Shown: positions 18,056 through 28,509 of the stretch, piece after piece | Layout: each line of letters starts with the position of its first letter | Numbering within the stretch: the first letter of the stretch is position 1 | NCBI RefSeq assembly: GCF_000374445.1 | Contig: NZ_KB894436.1 | Coordinates: 1-64,000, forward strand | Direction of reading: 5' to 3' | Origin: Actinokineospora enzanensis DSM 44649 | Lineage (GTDB): Bacteria > Actinomycetota > Actinomycetes > Mycobacteriales > Pseudonocardiaceae | DNA: 64,000 bases | Notes under the pieces: model-generated | The model's input: the letters and a program-made list of their open reading frames with translations, nothing else | The model's database searches: none | What the model was told of the DNA's origin: nothing | Translations under genes and position numbers: made by a program

Positions 18056-19894
18056 GTGGCACCACCGGTTGGGCAGATCCGCCCAGGACGCTATCTGGCG
18101 TTCTTCGTAGCTGTCGTCGCTGTCCTGTACGCGCTGGTCTTCGCGACCGGCGACCATCAGGCCAAGCCCAAACTGGGCATCGACCTGCAGGGCGGTACCC
18201 GGGTCGCGTTGACCGCGCGCACGGAGACCGGCGTCAAGCCGTCGAAGGACTCGCTGGAACTGTCGCGGCAGCTGATCGAGGCCCGCGTCAACAACACCGG
18301 CGTGCAGGGCGCGGAGGTCGTGCTCGACGGCGACACGATCGTCATCACGGTCCCCGGCGAGAACGGCGAGAAGGCCAAGGACCTCGGCCAGACCGCGCAG
18401 CTGCGGTTCCGGCCGGTGCTGCAGGCGGCGCAGGCCACCCCGCAGGTCCAGACCAACCCGTCGAACCCGGCCGAGCCGCCGCTGCCGGAGGTGACCGGCT
18501 CCGCCGCGCCGACCACCGGCGCCGCGCCCACCTCCGGCGCCGCGGCCACCGGCGCGCCCACCACGGGCGCCCCGCAGGGCCGCCCGGCGCCCGCGCTGGA
18601 GCAGCAGCAGACGACCACGCCCGCCGCGCCCGCCACCGGCGCCCCGGCCACCGAGCCCGCGAGCGGCGCCCCGGCGGCCGACGACCCGTGCGTCCAGTAC
18701 GCCACGCTGCTGACCAACCCGTCCGCCGCGCAGGGCGACCTGATCGCCGCGGGCAAGAAGTGTCGCCAGAACGCCAAGCTGGGCCCGTCGAAGGGCGCCG
18801 ACGGCACCGATGTGCCCGCCGACCAGGCCGCCCAGCAGACCGCGCTGGCCGTGCTCGACTGCACCAAGCCCGACCCGCTGGTCGGCAACGACGACGGCAA
18901 GCTGCCGCTGGCCACCTGCGGCCAGGACGGCCAGGAGAAGTTCATCCTCGGCCCGTCCTTCCTGGAGGGCACCGAGATCGACAACGCCGCCGCCACCCGG
19001 GACGCCAAGGGCATCGGCTACGTGGTCACCCTGGACTTCAAGTCCGGCGGCTCCAAGACCTGGGCCGAGTACACCGCCGCGCACGTCAACGAGCGCGCCG
19101 CGTTCGTGCTCGACACCCAGGTCGTGTCCGCGCCCACCATCCAGGGCGCGATCAACGGCCAGACCCAGATCACCGGCGGCCAGAGCGGCTTCAAGCAGGG
19201 CGAGGCGCAGCACCTGGCGCAGGTGCTCAAGTACGGCTCGCTGCCGCTGTCGTTCAGCTCCTCGGAGGCCGAGACGGTGTCCGCGACGCTGGGCCTGGCC
19301 TCGCTGGAGGCGGGCCTGATCGCGGGCGGCCTCGGCCTGCTGCTGGTCTTCATCTACTGCCTGGTCTACTACCGGCTGCTCGGCCTGCAGATGATCCTGT
19401 CGCTGGCGCTGTCCGCGGTGATCGTGTTCGCGGTGCTGGTGCTGCTCGGCCGCTGGATCGGGCTGTCGCTCGACCTGCCGGGCATCGCCGGGTTCATCGT
19501 CGCCATCGGTATCACCGCGGACTCGTTCGTCATCTTCTTCGAACGGCTGAAAGACGAGGTCCGCGAGGGCCGCACGTTCCGCTCCGCGGTACCGCGGGCG
19601 TGGGTGCGGGCCCGGCGCACGATCCTGTCCGCGGACGCGGTCAGCTTCCTGGCCTCCGCGGTGCTCTACATCGTGGCCGTCGGCCAGGTCCGCGGCTTCG
19701 CGTTCACCCTTGGCCTGTCCACCGTGCTCGACCTGGTCGTGGTGTTCCTGGTGACGCACCCGCTGGTCGCGCTGGCGTCCCGGTCCAAGCTGCTGACCCA
19801 CCCGAAGTACTCCGGCCTCGGTACCGTGCACCGGTCGATCGCGGCCCAGCGCGCCGCGAAGGTCCCGGCGAGCACCGGCGCGAAGGAAGTGTGA
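18056..19894 (+). CDS. secD: Protein translocase subunit SecD
   Basis: A 612-residue RND-type subunit that uses proton motive force to aid late protein export. It has an N-terminal transmembrane helix, LGIDLQGGTRVALTA, a large extracytoplasmic domain and five C-terminal helices with ITADSFVIFFERLKDE. A Pro/Ala/Thr/Gly-rich low-complexity insert occupies roughly residues 130-215 of the extracytoplasmic domain (repeats such as APTTGAAPTSGAAATGAPTT). The GTG at 18056 is chosen because GAGGAGA precedes it and the first membrane helix follows. Four bases separate it from secF. Confidence 0.95.
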   Translation: MAPPVGQIRPGRYLAFFVAVVAVLYALVFATGDHQAKPKLGIDLQGGTRVALTARTETGVKPSKDSLELSRQLIEARVNNTGVQGAEVVLDGDTIVITVPGENGEKAKDLGQTAQLRFRPVLQAAQATPQVQTNPSNPAEPPLPEVTGSAAPTTGAAPTSGAAATGAPTTGAPQGRPAPALEQQQTTTPAAPATGAPATEPASGAPAADDPCVQYATLLTNPSAAQGDLIAAGKKCRQNAKLGPSKGADGTDVPADQAAQQTALAVLDCTKPDPLVGNDDGKLPLATCGQDGQEKFILGPSFLEGTEIDNAAATRDAKGIGYVVTLDFKSGGSKTWAEYTAAHVNERAAFVLDTQVVSAPTIQGAINGQTQITGGQSGFKQGEAQHLAQVLKYGSLPLSFSSSEAETVSATLGLASLEAGLIAGGLGLLLVFIYCLVYYRLLGLQMILSLALSAVIVFAVLVLLGRWIGLSLDLPGIAGFIVAIGITADSFVIFFERLKDEVREGRTFRSAVPRAWVRARRTILSADAVSFLASAVLYIVAVGQVRGFAFTLGLSTVLDLVVVFLVTHPLVALASRSKLLTHPKYSGLGTVHRSIAAQRAAKVPASTGAKEV

Positions 19895-19898
19895 CGAG

Positions 19899-21158
19899 AT
19901 GTCCACCAACGAGACCACCGCGCTCACCGCGACCGGCGACGTCGCCAAGGGCGGCAGGCACAGCGTCTTCGAGCGGCTCTACACCGGCACCGGCGCGTTC
20001 GACATCGTCGGCAAGCGCAAGCGCTGGTACGTGATCTTCGGCGCGCTGGTGCTGGTCTGCATCGCCTCGATGGTGTTCCGGGGCTTCAACCTCGGCATCG
20101 ACTTCGAGGGCGGCACCAAGATCTCCATGCCCGCGGTGAGCGCCACCGGCGACATCTCCACCGACCGGGTGGAACAGGTCTTCCGGGACGCCGTGCACAA
20201 GGACGCGTCCGCGGTGCAGCGGGTCGGCACCGGCGCCAACACCACCATCCAGATCAAGTCCGAGACGCTCAGCGTCCCCGAGGTCACCACCCTCAAGCAG
20301 GCGCTGGCCGACAAGCTGCAGCCGCGCGCCGCGGACGGCAAGACCGGCGCGGGCCAGATCAGCGACAGCGCCGTCTCCGGCTCCTGGGGCGGCGAGATCT
20401 CCAGCAAGGCGCTCTGGGCGCTGGGCATCTTCCTGTTCCTGGTGACGATCTTCCTGGCGCTCTACTTCGAGAAGTGGATGGCGGTCGCCGCGCTCGGCGC
20501 CCTCATCCACGACGTCGTGGTCACCCTGGGCATCTACTCGATCGTCGGCTTCGAGGTCACCCCGGCCACGGTCATCGGCCTGCTCACCATCCTCGGGTTC
20601 TCCCTCTACGACACCGTCGTGGTGTTCGACAAGGTCAAGGAGAACACCCGCGGCCTGCTCGGCCTGACCAGGCGCACCTACGCCGAGGCGGCCAACCTGG
20701 CGCTCAACCAGACCCTGATGCGCTCGATCAACACCTCGCTGTTCGCGCTGCTGCCGGTCTGCGGCCTGCTCATCGTCGGCGTCGGCCTGCTCGGCGTCGG
20801 CACCCTGCAGGACCTGGCACTGGTGCAGCTGACCGGCATGCTCGCGGGCGCGCTGTCGTCGATCTTCCTGGCCACCCCGATGCTGGTCGACCTGAAGATG
20901 ACCGAGCCCAAGTTCCAGGAGCAGGCCCAGCGGGTCGCGCTGCGCCGGGCGAACCTGGCCCGCAAGCACGACGCCCAGCACGAGGGTGCGGATCTGTCCG
21001 AGGACGAGCTGGAGTCGGAGCTGCGCCGGGAGAAGGCCTACGCGGTCGCCTCCAGCGTCCCGGCCCGCAACCCCAAGGCCGCCGACGCCCGGCGCAAGTC
21101 GGCCAAGCAGCCCGCGCCGAAACCGGCAGGCAAGCCGTCCGGCAAGAAGCGGCGCTGA
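19899..21158 (+). CDS. secF: Protein translocase subunit SecF
   Basis: A 419-residue partner of SecD with six predicted membrane helices. It shows GFNLGIDFEGGTKISM after the first helix, the core FSLYDTVVVFDKVKENTR and a C-terminal basic tail rich in Lys/Pro. The tail (from about residue 350) is charged and low-complexity, typical of actinobacterial SecF. It follows secD after four bases and precedes apt by three. Confidence 0.95.
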   Translation: MSTNETTALTATGDVAKGGRHSVFERLYTGTGAFDIVGKRKRWYVIFGALVLVCIASMVFRGFNLGIDFEGGTKISMPAVSATGDISTDRVEQVFRDAVHKDASAVQRVGTGANTTIQIKSETLSVPEVTTLKQALADKLQPRAADGKTGAGQISDSAVSGSWGGEISSKALWALGIFLFLVTIFLALYFEKWMAVAALGALIHDVVVTLGIYSIVGFEVTPATVIGLLTILGFSLYDTVVVFDKVKENTRGLLGLTRRTYAEAANLALNQTLMRSINTSLFALLPVCGLLIVGVGLLGVGTLQDLALVQLTGMLAGALSSIFLATPMLVDLKMTEPKFQEQAQRVALRRANLARKHDAQHEGADLSEDELESELRREKAYAVASSVPARNPKAADARRKSAKQPAPKPAGKPSGKKRR

Positions 21159-21161
21159 CCT

Positions 21162-21686
21162 TTGCCGCACGCGTCTCTGGACAGGGCGCTCGGACTCATC
21201 CGGGAAGTCGCGGACTTCCCCGAGCCGGGCGTCCTGTTCCGTGATCTGAGCCCCCTGCTCGCCGACGCCGACGCGTTCCGCGCGGTGGTCGACGCGCTGG
21301 GGGAGACTCTGGCCCCCGATGTGGACACCGTGCTGGCGCTGGAGGCCCGCGGGTTCCTGTTCGGCGCCGCCCTGGCCGCCACCCGCGGCCTTGGCGTGGT
21401 GCCGGTGCGCAAGCCCGGCAAGCTCCCGGCCGTCGCCGACCGGGTGACCTTCGACCTGGAGTACGGCACCGCCACGTTCGAGCTACCCGCCGACACGCTC
21501 CGGCCCGGCGCGCGGGTGGCCGTGGTGGACGACGTCCTGGCCACCGGCGGCACCCTCGCCGCCGCCGTCGGACTCGCCGAGCGGGCGGGCGCGACGGTCA
21601 CCGGCGCGCTGGTCGTGGTGGAGATCACTGCCCTGGACGGGCGAGCTCGCGTACCGCTTCCCGTGCACGCCGTTCACGCCGTGTAG
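21162..21686 (+). CDS. apt: Adenine phosphoribosyltransferase
   Basis: A 174-residue purine salvage enzyme that makes AMP from adenine and PRPP. It shows VADFPEPGVLFRDLSPLL, ALEARGFLFGAALA and the PRPP-binding loop VAVVDDVLATGGTLAAA. The TTG at 21162 is used, three bases after the secF stop; homology begins right after it. Standing before relA is the conserved actinobacterial arrangement. Confidence 0.93.
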   Translation: MPHASLDRALGLIREVADFPEPGVLFRDLSPLLADADAFRAVVDALGETLAPDVDTVLALEARGFLFGAALAATRGLGVVPVRKPGKLPAVADRVTFDLEYGTATFELPADTLRPGARVAVVDDVLATGGTLAAAVGLAERAGATVTGALVVVEITALDGRARVPLPVHAVHAV

Positions 21687-21896
21687 CCGCGACGGGCGGT
21701 ATCCGGGTGACCACCGCGACGCCGTCCCGGGTGTCGGTTCGTCGTACCTGTGGTGCGGTTCGTCGCCCCGATCCCCGGTCATCGGGCGTTCCGGAGTTAT
21801 CCTCGGTACCCGGGCCACACCCGTGACCCGGACAGTCGTGACCGTGCCACCCGCCATCCAGGTGAGGGTGCGGCTCCGGACGGCCGGGGGGCATGG

Positions 21897-24197
21897 GTGA
21901 CCCAGGACGTGCAGACAGGAACCGCACCTGCGGCGACCGGGGGCGAGCAGCCCCCGGGCAGGCCGACCCGCCGCGTGCGGGCCCGGCTCGCCCGGCGCAT
22001 CACCGCGCAGCGCGCCGCGCCGGTCAAGCAGGTGCTGGAGCCGCTGGCCGCCGTGCACCGCGAGCTGCACCCCAAGGCCGACCTGGCGCTGCTGCAACAC
22101 GCCTACGACGTCGCCGAGGAGATGCACCGCAGTCAGCGGCGCAAGTCCGGCGACCCGTACATCACCCACCCGCTGGCCGTCGCCACCATCCTGGCCGAGC
22201 TGGGCATGGACACCACCACGCTGGTCGCCGCGCTGCTGCACGACACCGTGGAGGACACCGAGTACTCGCTGGACCAGCTGCGCGAGGACTTCGGCGACGA
22301 GGTCGCGCACCTGGTCGACGGCGTCACCAAGCTGGACAAGGTGCAGCTCGGCTCCGCGGCCGAGGCGGAGACCATCCGCAAGATGGTGATCGCCATGGCC
22401 CGCGACCCCCGGGTGCTGGTGATCAAGCTGGCGGACCGGCTGCACAACATGCGCACCATGCGGTTCCTGCCGCCGGAGAAGCAGGCCAAGAAGGCCCGCG
22501 AGACGCTGGAGGTGCTCGCCCCGCTGGCGCACCGGCTGGGCATGGCCACGGTCAAATGGGAGCTGGAGGACCTGGCGTTCGCCATCCTGCAGCCCAAGAA
22601 GTACGACGAGATCGTCCGCCTGGTCGCCAACCGCGCGCCGTCGCGCGACACCTACCTGCAGACGGTCAAGGACCAGCTGTCGGCCGACCTGGGGGCCTCC
22701 CGCATCACTGCGCGGGTGGAGGGGCGGCCCAAGCACTACTACTCCATCCACCAGAAGATGATCGTCCGGGGCCGCGACTTCGACGACATCCACGACCTGG
22801 TCGGCGTGCGCATCCTGGTCGACGACGTGCGCGACTGCTACGCCGCGATGGGCGTGGTGCACGCCCTGTGGCAGCCGATGCCCGGCCGGTTCAAGGACTA
22901 CATCGCCCAGCCCCGCTTCGGCGTCTACCAGTCGCTGCACACCACGGTCATCGGGCCGGACGGCAAGCCGCTGGAGGTGCAGATCCGCACCCACGAGATG
23001 CACCGCACGGCGGAGTACGGCATCGCCGCGCACTGGCGGTACAAGGAGACCAAGGGCACCCACGCCGGTGTCGACGTGGACGAGATGGCGTGGATGCGGC
23101 AGCTGCTGGACTGGCAGCGGGAGGCCGCCGACCCGGGCGAGTTCCTGGAGTCGCTGCGCTACGACCTGGCCACCCGCGAGATCTTCGTGTTCACCCCCAA
23201 GGGCGACGTGGAGACCCTGCCAGCCGGGTCCACCCCGGTCGACTTCGCCTACGCCGTGCACACCGAGGTCGGCCACCGCTGCATCGGCGCCCGGGTCAAC
23301 GGCAGGCTGGTGGCGCTGGAGCGCAAGCTGGAGAACGGCGAGGTCGTCGAGATCTTCACCTCGAAGGCCGAGGGCGCCGGACCCAGCCGCGACTGGCTGG
23401 CCTTCGCCGCCTCGCCGAGGGCCCGCGCCAAGATCAAGCAGTGGTTCGCCAAGGAGCGCAAGGAAGAGGCGATCGAGGCGGGCAAGGACGCCATCACCAA
23501 GGAGGTCCGCCGCGTCGGCCTCCCGATGCAGCGCCTGGTGTCGGCCGACTCGGTCACCGCCCTGGCCCGCGAGCTCCGCTACCCCGAGGTCAGCTCCCTC
23601 TACGCGGCCATCGGCGAGGGCCACGTCTCCGCCCGCCACGTCGTCCAGCGCCTGGTGGCGTTGCTCGGCGGCGTCGACCACGCCGAGGACGAGCTGGCCG
23701 AACGCGCCACCCCGTCCACCATCACCCGCCGCCGCAGCTCCGGCGACGCGGGCGTGATCGTCAAGGACGCCACGGACGTCTGGGTCAAGCTCGCCCGCTG
23801 CTGCACCCCCGTCCCCGGCGACGACATCCTGGGCTTCGTCACCCGAGGCGGCGGCGTCAGCGTCCACCGCACGGACTGCACCAACGCCGACGAGCTGCTG
23901 CGCACGCCCGAGCGCCTCCTGGAGGTGGAGTGGGCCCCGTCCGAGTCCTCGATCTTCCTGGTCGCCATCCAGGTCGAGGCCCTCGACCGGCACCGCCTGC
24001 TGTCGGACGTGACCAAGGTGCTGGCCGACGAGAAGGTCAACATCCTCTCCGCCTCGGTGACCACGTCCCGGGACCGGGTCGCCGTCAGCCGCTTCTCGTT
24101 CGAGATGGGCGACCCGAAACACCTGGGCCACGTCCTCAAGGCCGTCCGCAGCGTCGAGGGCGTGTACGACGTCTACCGGGTGACGTCGGCGTCGTAG
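21897..24197 (+). CDS. relA: Bifunctional (p)ppGpp synthetase/hydrolase
   Basis: A 766-residue Rel protein. An HD hydrolase domain has HDTVEDT at about 115-121. The synthetase domain contains [16 protein letters not shown] and [24 protein letters not shown] domain ([24 protein letters not shown]) and a C-terminal ACT domain follow. Both active sites look intact, so it should make and degrade (p)ppGpp in the stringent response. The GTG at 21897 gives the family's usual length. TATCCT at 21798-21803 in the 210-bp gap before it may be a -10 element. Confidence 0.95.
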   Translation: MTQDVQTGTAPAATGGEQPPGRPTRRVRARLARRITAQRAAPVKQVLEPLAAVHRELHPKADLALLQHAYDVAEEMHRSQRRKSGDPYITHPLAVATILAELGMDTTTLVAALLHDTVEDTEYSLDQLREDFGDEVAHLVDGVTKLDKVQLGSAAEAETIRKMVIAMARDPRVLVIKLADRLHNMRTMRFLPPEKQAKKARETLEVLAPLAHRLGMATVKWELEDLAFAILQPKKYDEIVRLVANRAPSRDTYLQTVKDQLSADLGASRITARVEGRPKHYYSIHQKMIVRGRDFDDIHDLVGVRILVDDVRDCYAAMGVVHALWQPMPGRFKDYIAQPRFGVYQSLHTTVIGPDGKPLEVQIRTHEMHRTAEYGIAAHWRYKETKGTHAGVDVDEMAWMRQLLDWQREAADPGEFLESLRYDLATREIFVFTPKGDVETLPAGSTPVDFAYAVHTEVGHRCIGARVNGRLVALERKLENGEVVEIFTSKAEGAGPSRDWLAFAASPRARAKIKQWFAKERKEEAIEAGKDAITKEVRRVGLPMQRLVSADSVTALARELRYPEVSSLYAAIGEGHVSARHVVQRLVALLGGVDHAEDELAERATPSTITRRRSSGDAGVIVKDATDVWVKLARCCTPVPGDDILGFVTRGGGVSVHRTDCTNADELLRTPERLLEVEWAPSESSIFLVAIQVEALDRHRLLSDVTKVLADEKVNILSASVTTSRDRVAVSRFSFEMGDPKHLGHVLKAVRSVEGVYDVYRVTSAS

Positions 24198-24248
24198 GTT
24201 GTCCGTTTCGTTCAAGACAGACCCGACCGAACGCCTTACGTTGAACGG

Positions 24249-25133
24249 GTGAAAACACGCACCGAGGACGCCGTCAGCCGCGCCGAGGACTTCATCCACC
24301 GCACCGCCCGCATCCTGGAACGCCGCCGCTACGAGCACCTGTTCAAGGGCGCTCCCGCGGCCCCGGTCCTGACAGCCCTATCCGCCTACCAGAACCCCGA
24401 CGGCGGCTACGGCAACGCCCTCGAACCCGACGGCCGAGGCCCCGGCAGCCAACCGGTGACCACCCTGTTCGCCCTGCACGTGCTGCGGGAGGTCGACGCC
24501 CCCGCCGACGACGTGCTCCGCTACCTGGAGTCCATCACCACCCCGGAGGGCGGGGTCACCTTCGTCCACCCCAACATCCAGGACTACCCACGCGCCCCCT
24601 GGTGGCAGATCTCCGACCCCGACCAGGCATCCCTGCTCCCCACCGCCAACCTCGTCGGCGCCCTCTGGCAAGCAGGCCACACCCACCCCTGGATCGACCG
24701 CGCGGCCGAGTTCTGCTGGCCCCGCATCGAGTCCCTCACCACGACCCACCCCTACGAGGCCCTGGGCTGCCTGGCCTTCCTCGACGCCGCTCCCGACCGC
24801 CCACGCGCCGAGGCCGCCGCCGCCAAACTGGGCAAACTCGTCCGAGACAACAACTTCGTCCTGATCGACGGCCAGGGCACCACCCCCGACGGCTACAACC
24901 CCGCCGAACTACACGTCCCCCACGAGTACGCGTCCACCCCGGACAGCCTGGCCCGATCCTGGTTCACCGACGCCGAACTCGACACCAGCCTGGACAACCT
25001 CATCTCCAGCCAACACGAGGACGGCGGCTGGCGAGTCCGCTGGGGAACCTGGACCCCCGTGGTCGAGTTCGAATGGGCAGGCTGGATGACCCTGGAAACC
25101 CTGACCACCCTGAAAACCTTCGGCCGCCTCTAA
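24249..25133 (+). CDS. Terpene-cyclase-fold (alpha/alpha toroid) protein of unknown function
   Basis: A 294-residue protein with repeats reminiscent of prenyltransferase/squalene-cyclase alpha-alpha barrels: LSAYQNPDGGYGNALEPD near the start and SSQHEDGGWRVRWG near the end (Q-x-G-G-W/Y type motifs). The characteristic catalytic Asp motif of cyclases is not evident. Function is unknown. It stands alone between relA and a convergent AraC gene; the GTG start follows the relA stop by 51 bp. Confidence 0.7.
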   Translation: MKTRTEDAVSRAEDFIHRTARILERRRYEHLFKGAPAAPVLTALSAYQNPDGGYGNALEPDGRGPGSQPVTTLFALHVLREVDAPADDVLRYLESITTPEGGVTFVHPNIQDYPRAPWWQISDPDQASLLPTANLVGALWQAGHTHPWIDRAAEFCWPRIESLTTTHPYEALGCLAFLDAAPDRPRAEAAAAKLGKLVRDNNFVLIDGQGTTPDGYNPAELHVPHEYASTPDSLARSWFTDAELDTSLDNLISSQHEDGGWRVRWGTWTPVVEFEWAGWMTLETLTTLKTFGRL

Positions 25134-25197
25134 CCCGCCCGACAGACCTCTGTACAAACGGAACCGGTAACCGGTGCCACGTCAGAATCGCGGCTCA

Positions 25198-25869
25198 TCA
25201 TCCCACCAACAACCTCAACGACCCCCCAGAAAACCCTCGAACCTCCCGAGCCATATGCGCCTGATCCGCATACCCACACCGATCGGCAACGTCAGCAAAC
25301 GACCCCCCACCCCGAGCCATCCGCACCGCCCCCTGAAACCGCAGCACCCGATGCAAAACCTTCGCCCCATACCCGAACGCCCCCTGACACCGCCGATTCA
25401 ACTGCCGCTCCCCAACCCCCAAGCGAGCGGCCATCTCCCGAACCGGCACCCCGACCATCCCCCGAACCGCCCCGATCAACGGATCCGGCGAACAGGGAAA
25501 CGCGGAAACCAACACCCCCTGCGCCTCGGCATCAGTCGAGCAATCAGCCAACCGGGCAGCCAACACCCCAGCCCCACGCCAAAACGCATCCAACGGCACC
25601 CGCGAGTCCCGCAACTCGGAAGCAGGTACCCCCAACGCGACATCCCCGGGCAGAAACCGAATCCCCACCAACGTCCCCGCCGAAACGACCGAGTCCTGTG
25701 GCCCGGTATCCGGCCCGGCGACCCACAGCCGCCCACTCTCCCGATGCCAGATCACGTCCACACAGGCGTCGGGAACCACCAGCACCCGCCCGGCGACCTC
25801 CGTCGACCGAGTCCACACACAGTGCACCCCGGGCCGCCCGACCTCCCGCTCGTGATACCCCACCGTCAC
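25198..25869 (-). CDS. AraC-family transcriptional regulator
   Basis: A 223-residue regulator. The N-terminal part resembles the DUF6597 ligand domain (VLVVPDACVDVIWHRESGRLWVAGPDT). The C-terminal AraC helix-turn-helix has VREMAARLGVGERQLNRRCQGAFGYGAKVLHRVLRFQ and FADVADRCGYADQAHMAREV. The GTG start overlaps the stop of the upstream cyclophilin gene by four bases, so the two are co-transcribed. The target genes are unknown. Confidence 0.85.
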   Translation of the reverse strand: MTVGYHEREVGRPGVHCVWTRSTEVAGRVLVVPDACVDVIWHRESGRLWVAGPDTGPQDSVVSAGTLVGIRFLPGDVALGVPASELRDSRVPLDAFWRGAGVLAARLADCSTDAEAQGVLVSAFPCSPDPLIGAVRGMVGVPVREMAARLGVGERQLNRRCQGAFGYGAKVLHRVLRFQGAVRMARGGGSFADVADRCGYADQAHMAREVRGFSGGSLRLLVG

Positions 25870-26657
25870 TCCCGAACCGTCGCCCGAACGATCGTCACGG
25901 TGGTGGCAGGCTGCCCATCCCCGGGATCACTGCTCGACGGCGACACCCCTCGCCCGGCGACCTGATCCACAGTGGACAACCCGGTGGCATCGGTCTCCCC
26001 GAACACCGAATACGTAGGCGGAATCGCCGAATCCCCATACACCACGAAGAACTGGCTACCCCCGGTCCCCGGCCCCGCGTTGGCCAACGCCACCGTCCCC
26101 CTGGGATAGATCACACTCCCGCCCCCGGCTGCCTTCAACCCCACCGGAAACTCGTCCGGCACCACATACCCCGGCCCGCCCGTCCCGGTCCCCGACGGGT
26201 CACCGCACTGCAACACCTTCAGCTGCTCGTACGCGGTCAACCGATGACAGGTAGTGTTCGTGAAGTAGTCCTGAGTGGCCAGAAACACGAAACTCCGCAC
26301 CGTGCACGGGGTCTTCGCCACATCCAGCTTCACCGGGATGGCCCCCGAGCTGGTGTCCACGACCACGGTCACCGGCTTGTCCTCGGCAACCGCCTCCGGC
26401 TTCCCCGAGAGCCGATGCGCCGGATTCTGCGTGACCTCCCCATCCGCCCGATACGCACACCGCTTCCCCGACCCGCCCGAACTCGTCCGCGTACTCCCGG
26501 CGGTGGTGGTCGCCGCACCCCCACGCGTCGTCGTGGCCCCCGCCCCCGCCGCCACGACCGGCTCCCCACTCACCGTCGCCGCACACCCCGAAGCCACCAG
26601 CGCCGCCCCCACCAGAACGACCGTCCGCCGCACCACACCACCGAGCACCCTGTTCAC
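25866..26657 (-). CDS. Cyclophilin-type peptidyl-prolyl isomerase lipoprotein
   Basis: A 263-residue protein. The GTG at 26657 gives a signal peptide with the lipobox VASGC, then a Thr/Ala/Gly-rich linker and a cyclophilin domain (TTCHRL, LKVLQCGDPSGTGTGGPGY, SQFFVVYGDS). The first Gln-Gly-Gly of the classic motif is QCG, as is common in actinobacterial PpiB. It probably acts in the cell envelope on exported proteins. It sits next to a second cyclophilin in the same orientation, suggesting duplication. Confidence 0.87.
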   Translation of the reverse strand: MNRVLGGVVRRTVVLVGAALVASGCAATVSGEPVVAAGAGATTTRGGAATTTAGSTRTSSGGSGKRCAYRADGEVTQNPAHRLSGKPEAVAEDKPVTVVVDTSSGAIPVKLDVAKTPCTVRSFVFLATQDYFTNTTCHRLTAYEQLKVLQCGDPSGTGTGGPGYVVPDEFPVGLKAAGGGSVIYPRGTVALANAGPGTGGSQFFVVYGDSAIPPTYSVFGETDATGLSTVDQVAGRGVSPSSSDPGDGQPATTVTIVRATVRE

Positions 26658-26780
26658 CCCCGCAGTCTGACACCCGCCCCCGTCATCCCCACCCATCGGG
26701 ACACGAGCTGGGCCGACAACCCCTGGACACAAAGCAGCGGCGGCCGCCGAAGCGACCGCCGCCACCAAAGAACCTCTTTA

Positions 26781-27677
26781 CTACCCCACCAGCACCGTCT
26801 TGATCGTCACCGGATTCTTCGGCTTCCCATCCCCCGGCGACCCCTGCGAGATGGTCCCAGCCTTGGCGATCTCGTCGATCGGCTCCAGATTCGCGGCATC
26901 AATGGACCCGAACACCGTATAGTTCGGCGGCAGCTCAGCCGACCCATACACGATGAAGAACTGACTACCGTTGGTCCCCTTGTTCGTCTCCGGGTTCTTC
27001 CCGGCATTGGCCATGGCCAGAATGCCCCGGCCGTACTTGATCTCCGGGAACACCTCGTCATCGAACGTGTACCCCGGCCCGCCGCTGCCGGTCCCCGACG
27101 GGTCGCCGCACTGCAGCACCTGCAGCCCGTCCCCGGTGGTGAGCCGGTGGCAGGTGGTGTCGTTGAAGTAGCCCTGCTTCGCCAGGCTCTCGAAGCTGTT
27201 GACCGTGCACGGCGCGAGCCCACGGTCCAGCGTGGCCTTCACGTCCGCGCCGTTGATGTTCAGCGTGGCGGTGAGCGTGCCCTGCGCGGAGATGCCCTTG
27301 TCCGCGGGCGCCTTCACCGGCTTGGACGCCGGGTGGTCGGCCTCGGCCGGGTACGAGCAGTCGACCTTCGCGGGGAGCGGGGTCGGGCGCTTGGGCACCG
27401 CGGCCAGCTCGGTGGGGATCGAGGCGGGCGTGTCCGGGGGCGTGTCGCCCGCGGTGGTCTCCGGGGGCGTCGTCGGCGACTGCGATGCGGCCGGGTCGGT
27501 GCCCGAGTCACCGCCGATGTTGGCCAGCCAGTAGATCACGCCCACGACGGCGACGACGCCGACCACGGTGCTGACCACGCCCACGATGCGGCGCTTGCGG
27601 GCGCGCTCGGCCTGATTCGCGAGCTGGCGCTCCAACTTCCGTTTGGCCGCCTCTCGGCGCTGCTGGTTGGTCGGCAC
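26781..27677 (-). CDS. Membrane-anchored cyclophilin-type peptidyl-prolyl isomerase
   Basis: A 298-residue protein. A charged N-terminal segment is followed by one transmembrane helix (IVGVVSTVVGVVAVVGVIYWL), a Pro/Thr-rich linker and a cyclophilin domain with TTCHRL, LQVLQCGDPSGTGSGGPGY and SQFFIVYGSAELPPNYTVFG. It is the usual ppiB-like gene found after relA in actinobacteria. A GC-rich inverted repeat after its stop (26739-26744 with 26758-26763) may be its terminator. Confidence 0.88.
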   Translation of the reverse strand: MPTNQQRREAAKRKLERQLANQAERARKRRIVGVVSTVVGVVAVVGVIYWLANIGGDSGTDPAASQSPTTPPETTAGDTPPDTPASIPTELAAVPKRPTPLPAKVDCSYPAEADHPASKPVKAPADKGISAQGTLTATLNINGADVKATLDRGLAPCTVNSFESLAKQGYFNDTTCHRLTTGDGLQVLQCGDPSGTGSGGPGYTFDDEVFPEIKYGRGILAMANAGKNPETNKGTNGSQFFIVYGSAELPPNYTVFGSIDAANLEPIDEIAKAGTISQGSPGDGKPKNPVTIKTVLVG

Positions 27678-27801
27678 CTGGCACCCTCCTGACCTGTCCC
27701 GTCATGTCCTGACCTGCCGGCTGGCGCGCAGTCTAGGGGGCGCCCCGGTAAGGACCGCGTGGAGGTATGGCCCACTAAGCTAAGAAAAAGCCAAGAATTC
27801 C

Positions 27802-28509
27802 GTGACCGGAGGTTTCCCCGTGCTCGTCGTCGGCTTCCCGACAGGCGCGTTCCAGGCCAACTGCTTCCTCGTCGCGCCCGGCGCGGGGGAGCCGTGCGTG
27901 ATCGTGGACCCGGGCCAGGACGCCGAGGAGGGCATCGCGGCGGCGCTGCGCGAGCACCGGCTGTCACCGGTCGCGGTGGTGCTCACGCACGGGCACCTCG
28001 ACCACATGTACTCGGTCACCCCGGTCTGCGACGGCAACGACATCCCGGCCTGGATCCACCCCGACGACCGCTACATGCTCGAAAACCCCATGCGCGGCCT
28101 GAGCGCGGAGACGGCCCGCTTCTTCGGCCCGTTGACCCTGCGCGAGCCCCGCGAGGTGCGCGAGCTGGACGACGGCGCGAAGCTCGACCTGGCGGGCCTG
28201 TCCTTCACCGTCGACCACACCCCCGGGCACACCGAGGGCTCGGTCACGTTCCGGCACCGCACCGACGAGGGCGGTCAGCTGCTGTTCGCGGGCGACACCC
28301 TGTTCGCGGGCTCGATCGGCCGCACCGACCTGCCCGGCGGCTCGATGGAACGGATGACCGAGAGCCTGCGCAAGCTGCTCACGCTGGCCGACGACACGGT
28401 GGTGCTGCCCGGTCACGGCCCGACCACCACCATCGGCCGGGAACGCGCAGGCAACCCGTTCCTCACCGGCGCCATCGACCTGGACCGCGGCCGGGGCAGG
28501 GGGCTGTGA
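27802..28509 (+). CDS. Glyoxalase II-like metallo-beta-lactamase fold hydrolase
   Basis: A 235-residue MBL-fold hydrolase. The zinc motif THGHLDHM (H-x-H-x-D-H), DHTPGHTEGSV, LLFAGDTLFAGSIGRTD and LPGHGPTTTIGRE are all visible. Relatives hydrolyse thioesters such as S-lactoyl-thiols; the true substrate may be a mycothiol adduct. In related actinobacteria this gene lies between ppiB and hisS. Here hisS is absent and a membrane protein follows, coupled by GTGA at 28506-28509. Confidence 0.88.
   Translation: MTGGFPVLVVGFPTGAFQANCFLVAPGAGEPCVIVDPGQDAEEGIAAALREHRLSPVAVVLTHGHLDHMYSVTPVCDGNDIPAWIHPDDRYMLENPMRGLSAETARFFGPLTLREPREVRELDDGAKLDLAGLSFTVDHTPGHTEGSVTFRHRTDEGGQLLFAGDTLFAGSIGRTDLPGGSMERMTESLRKLLTLADDTVVLPGHGPTTTIGRERAGNPFLTGAIDLDRGRGRGL

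Noticed and set aside
21483-24338. A 951-residue open frame antisense to relA
   Set aside because: A GC-driven shadow of relA, rich in Gln, His, Leu and Val with no domain; relA is complete on the plus strand.
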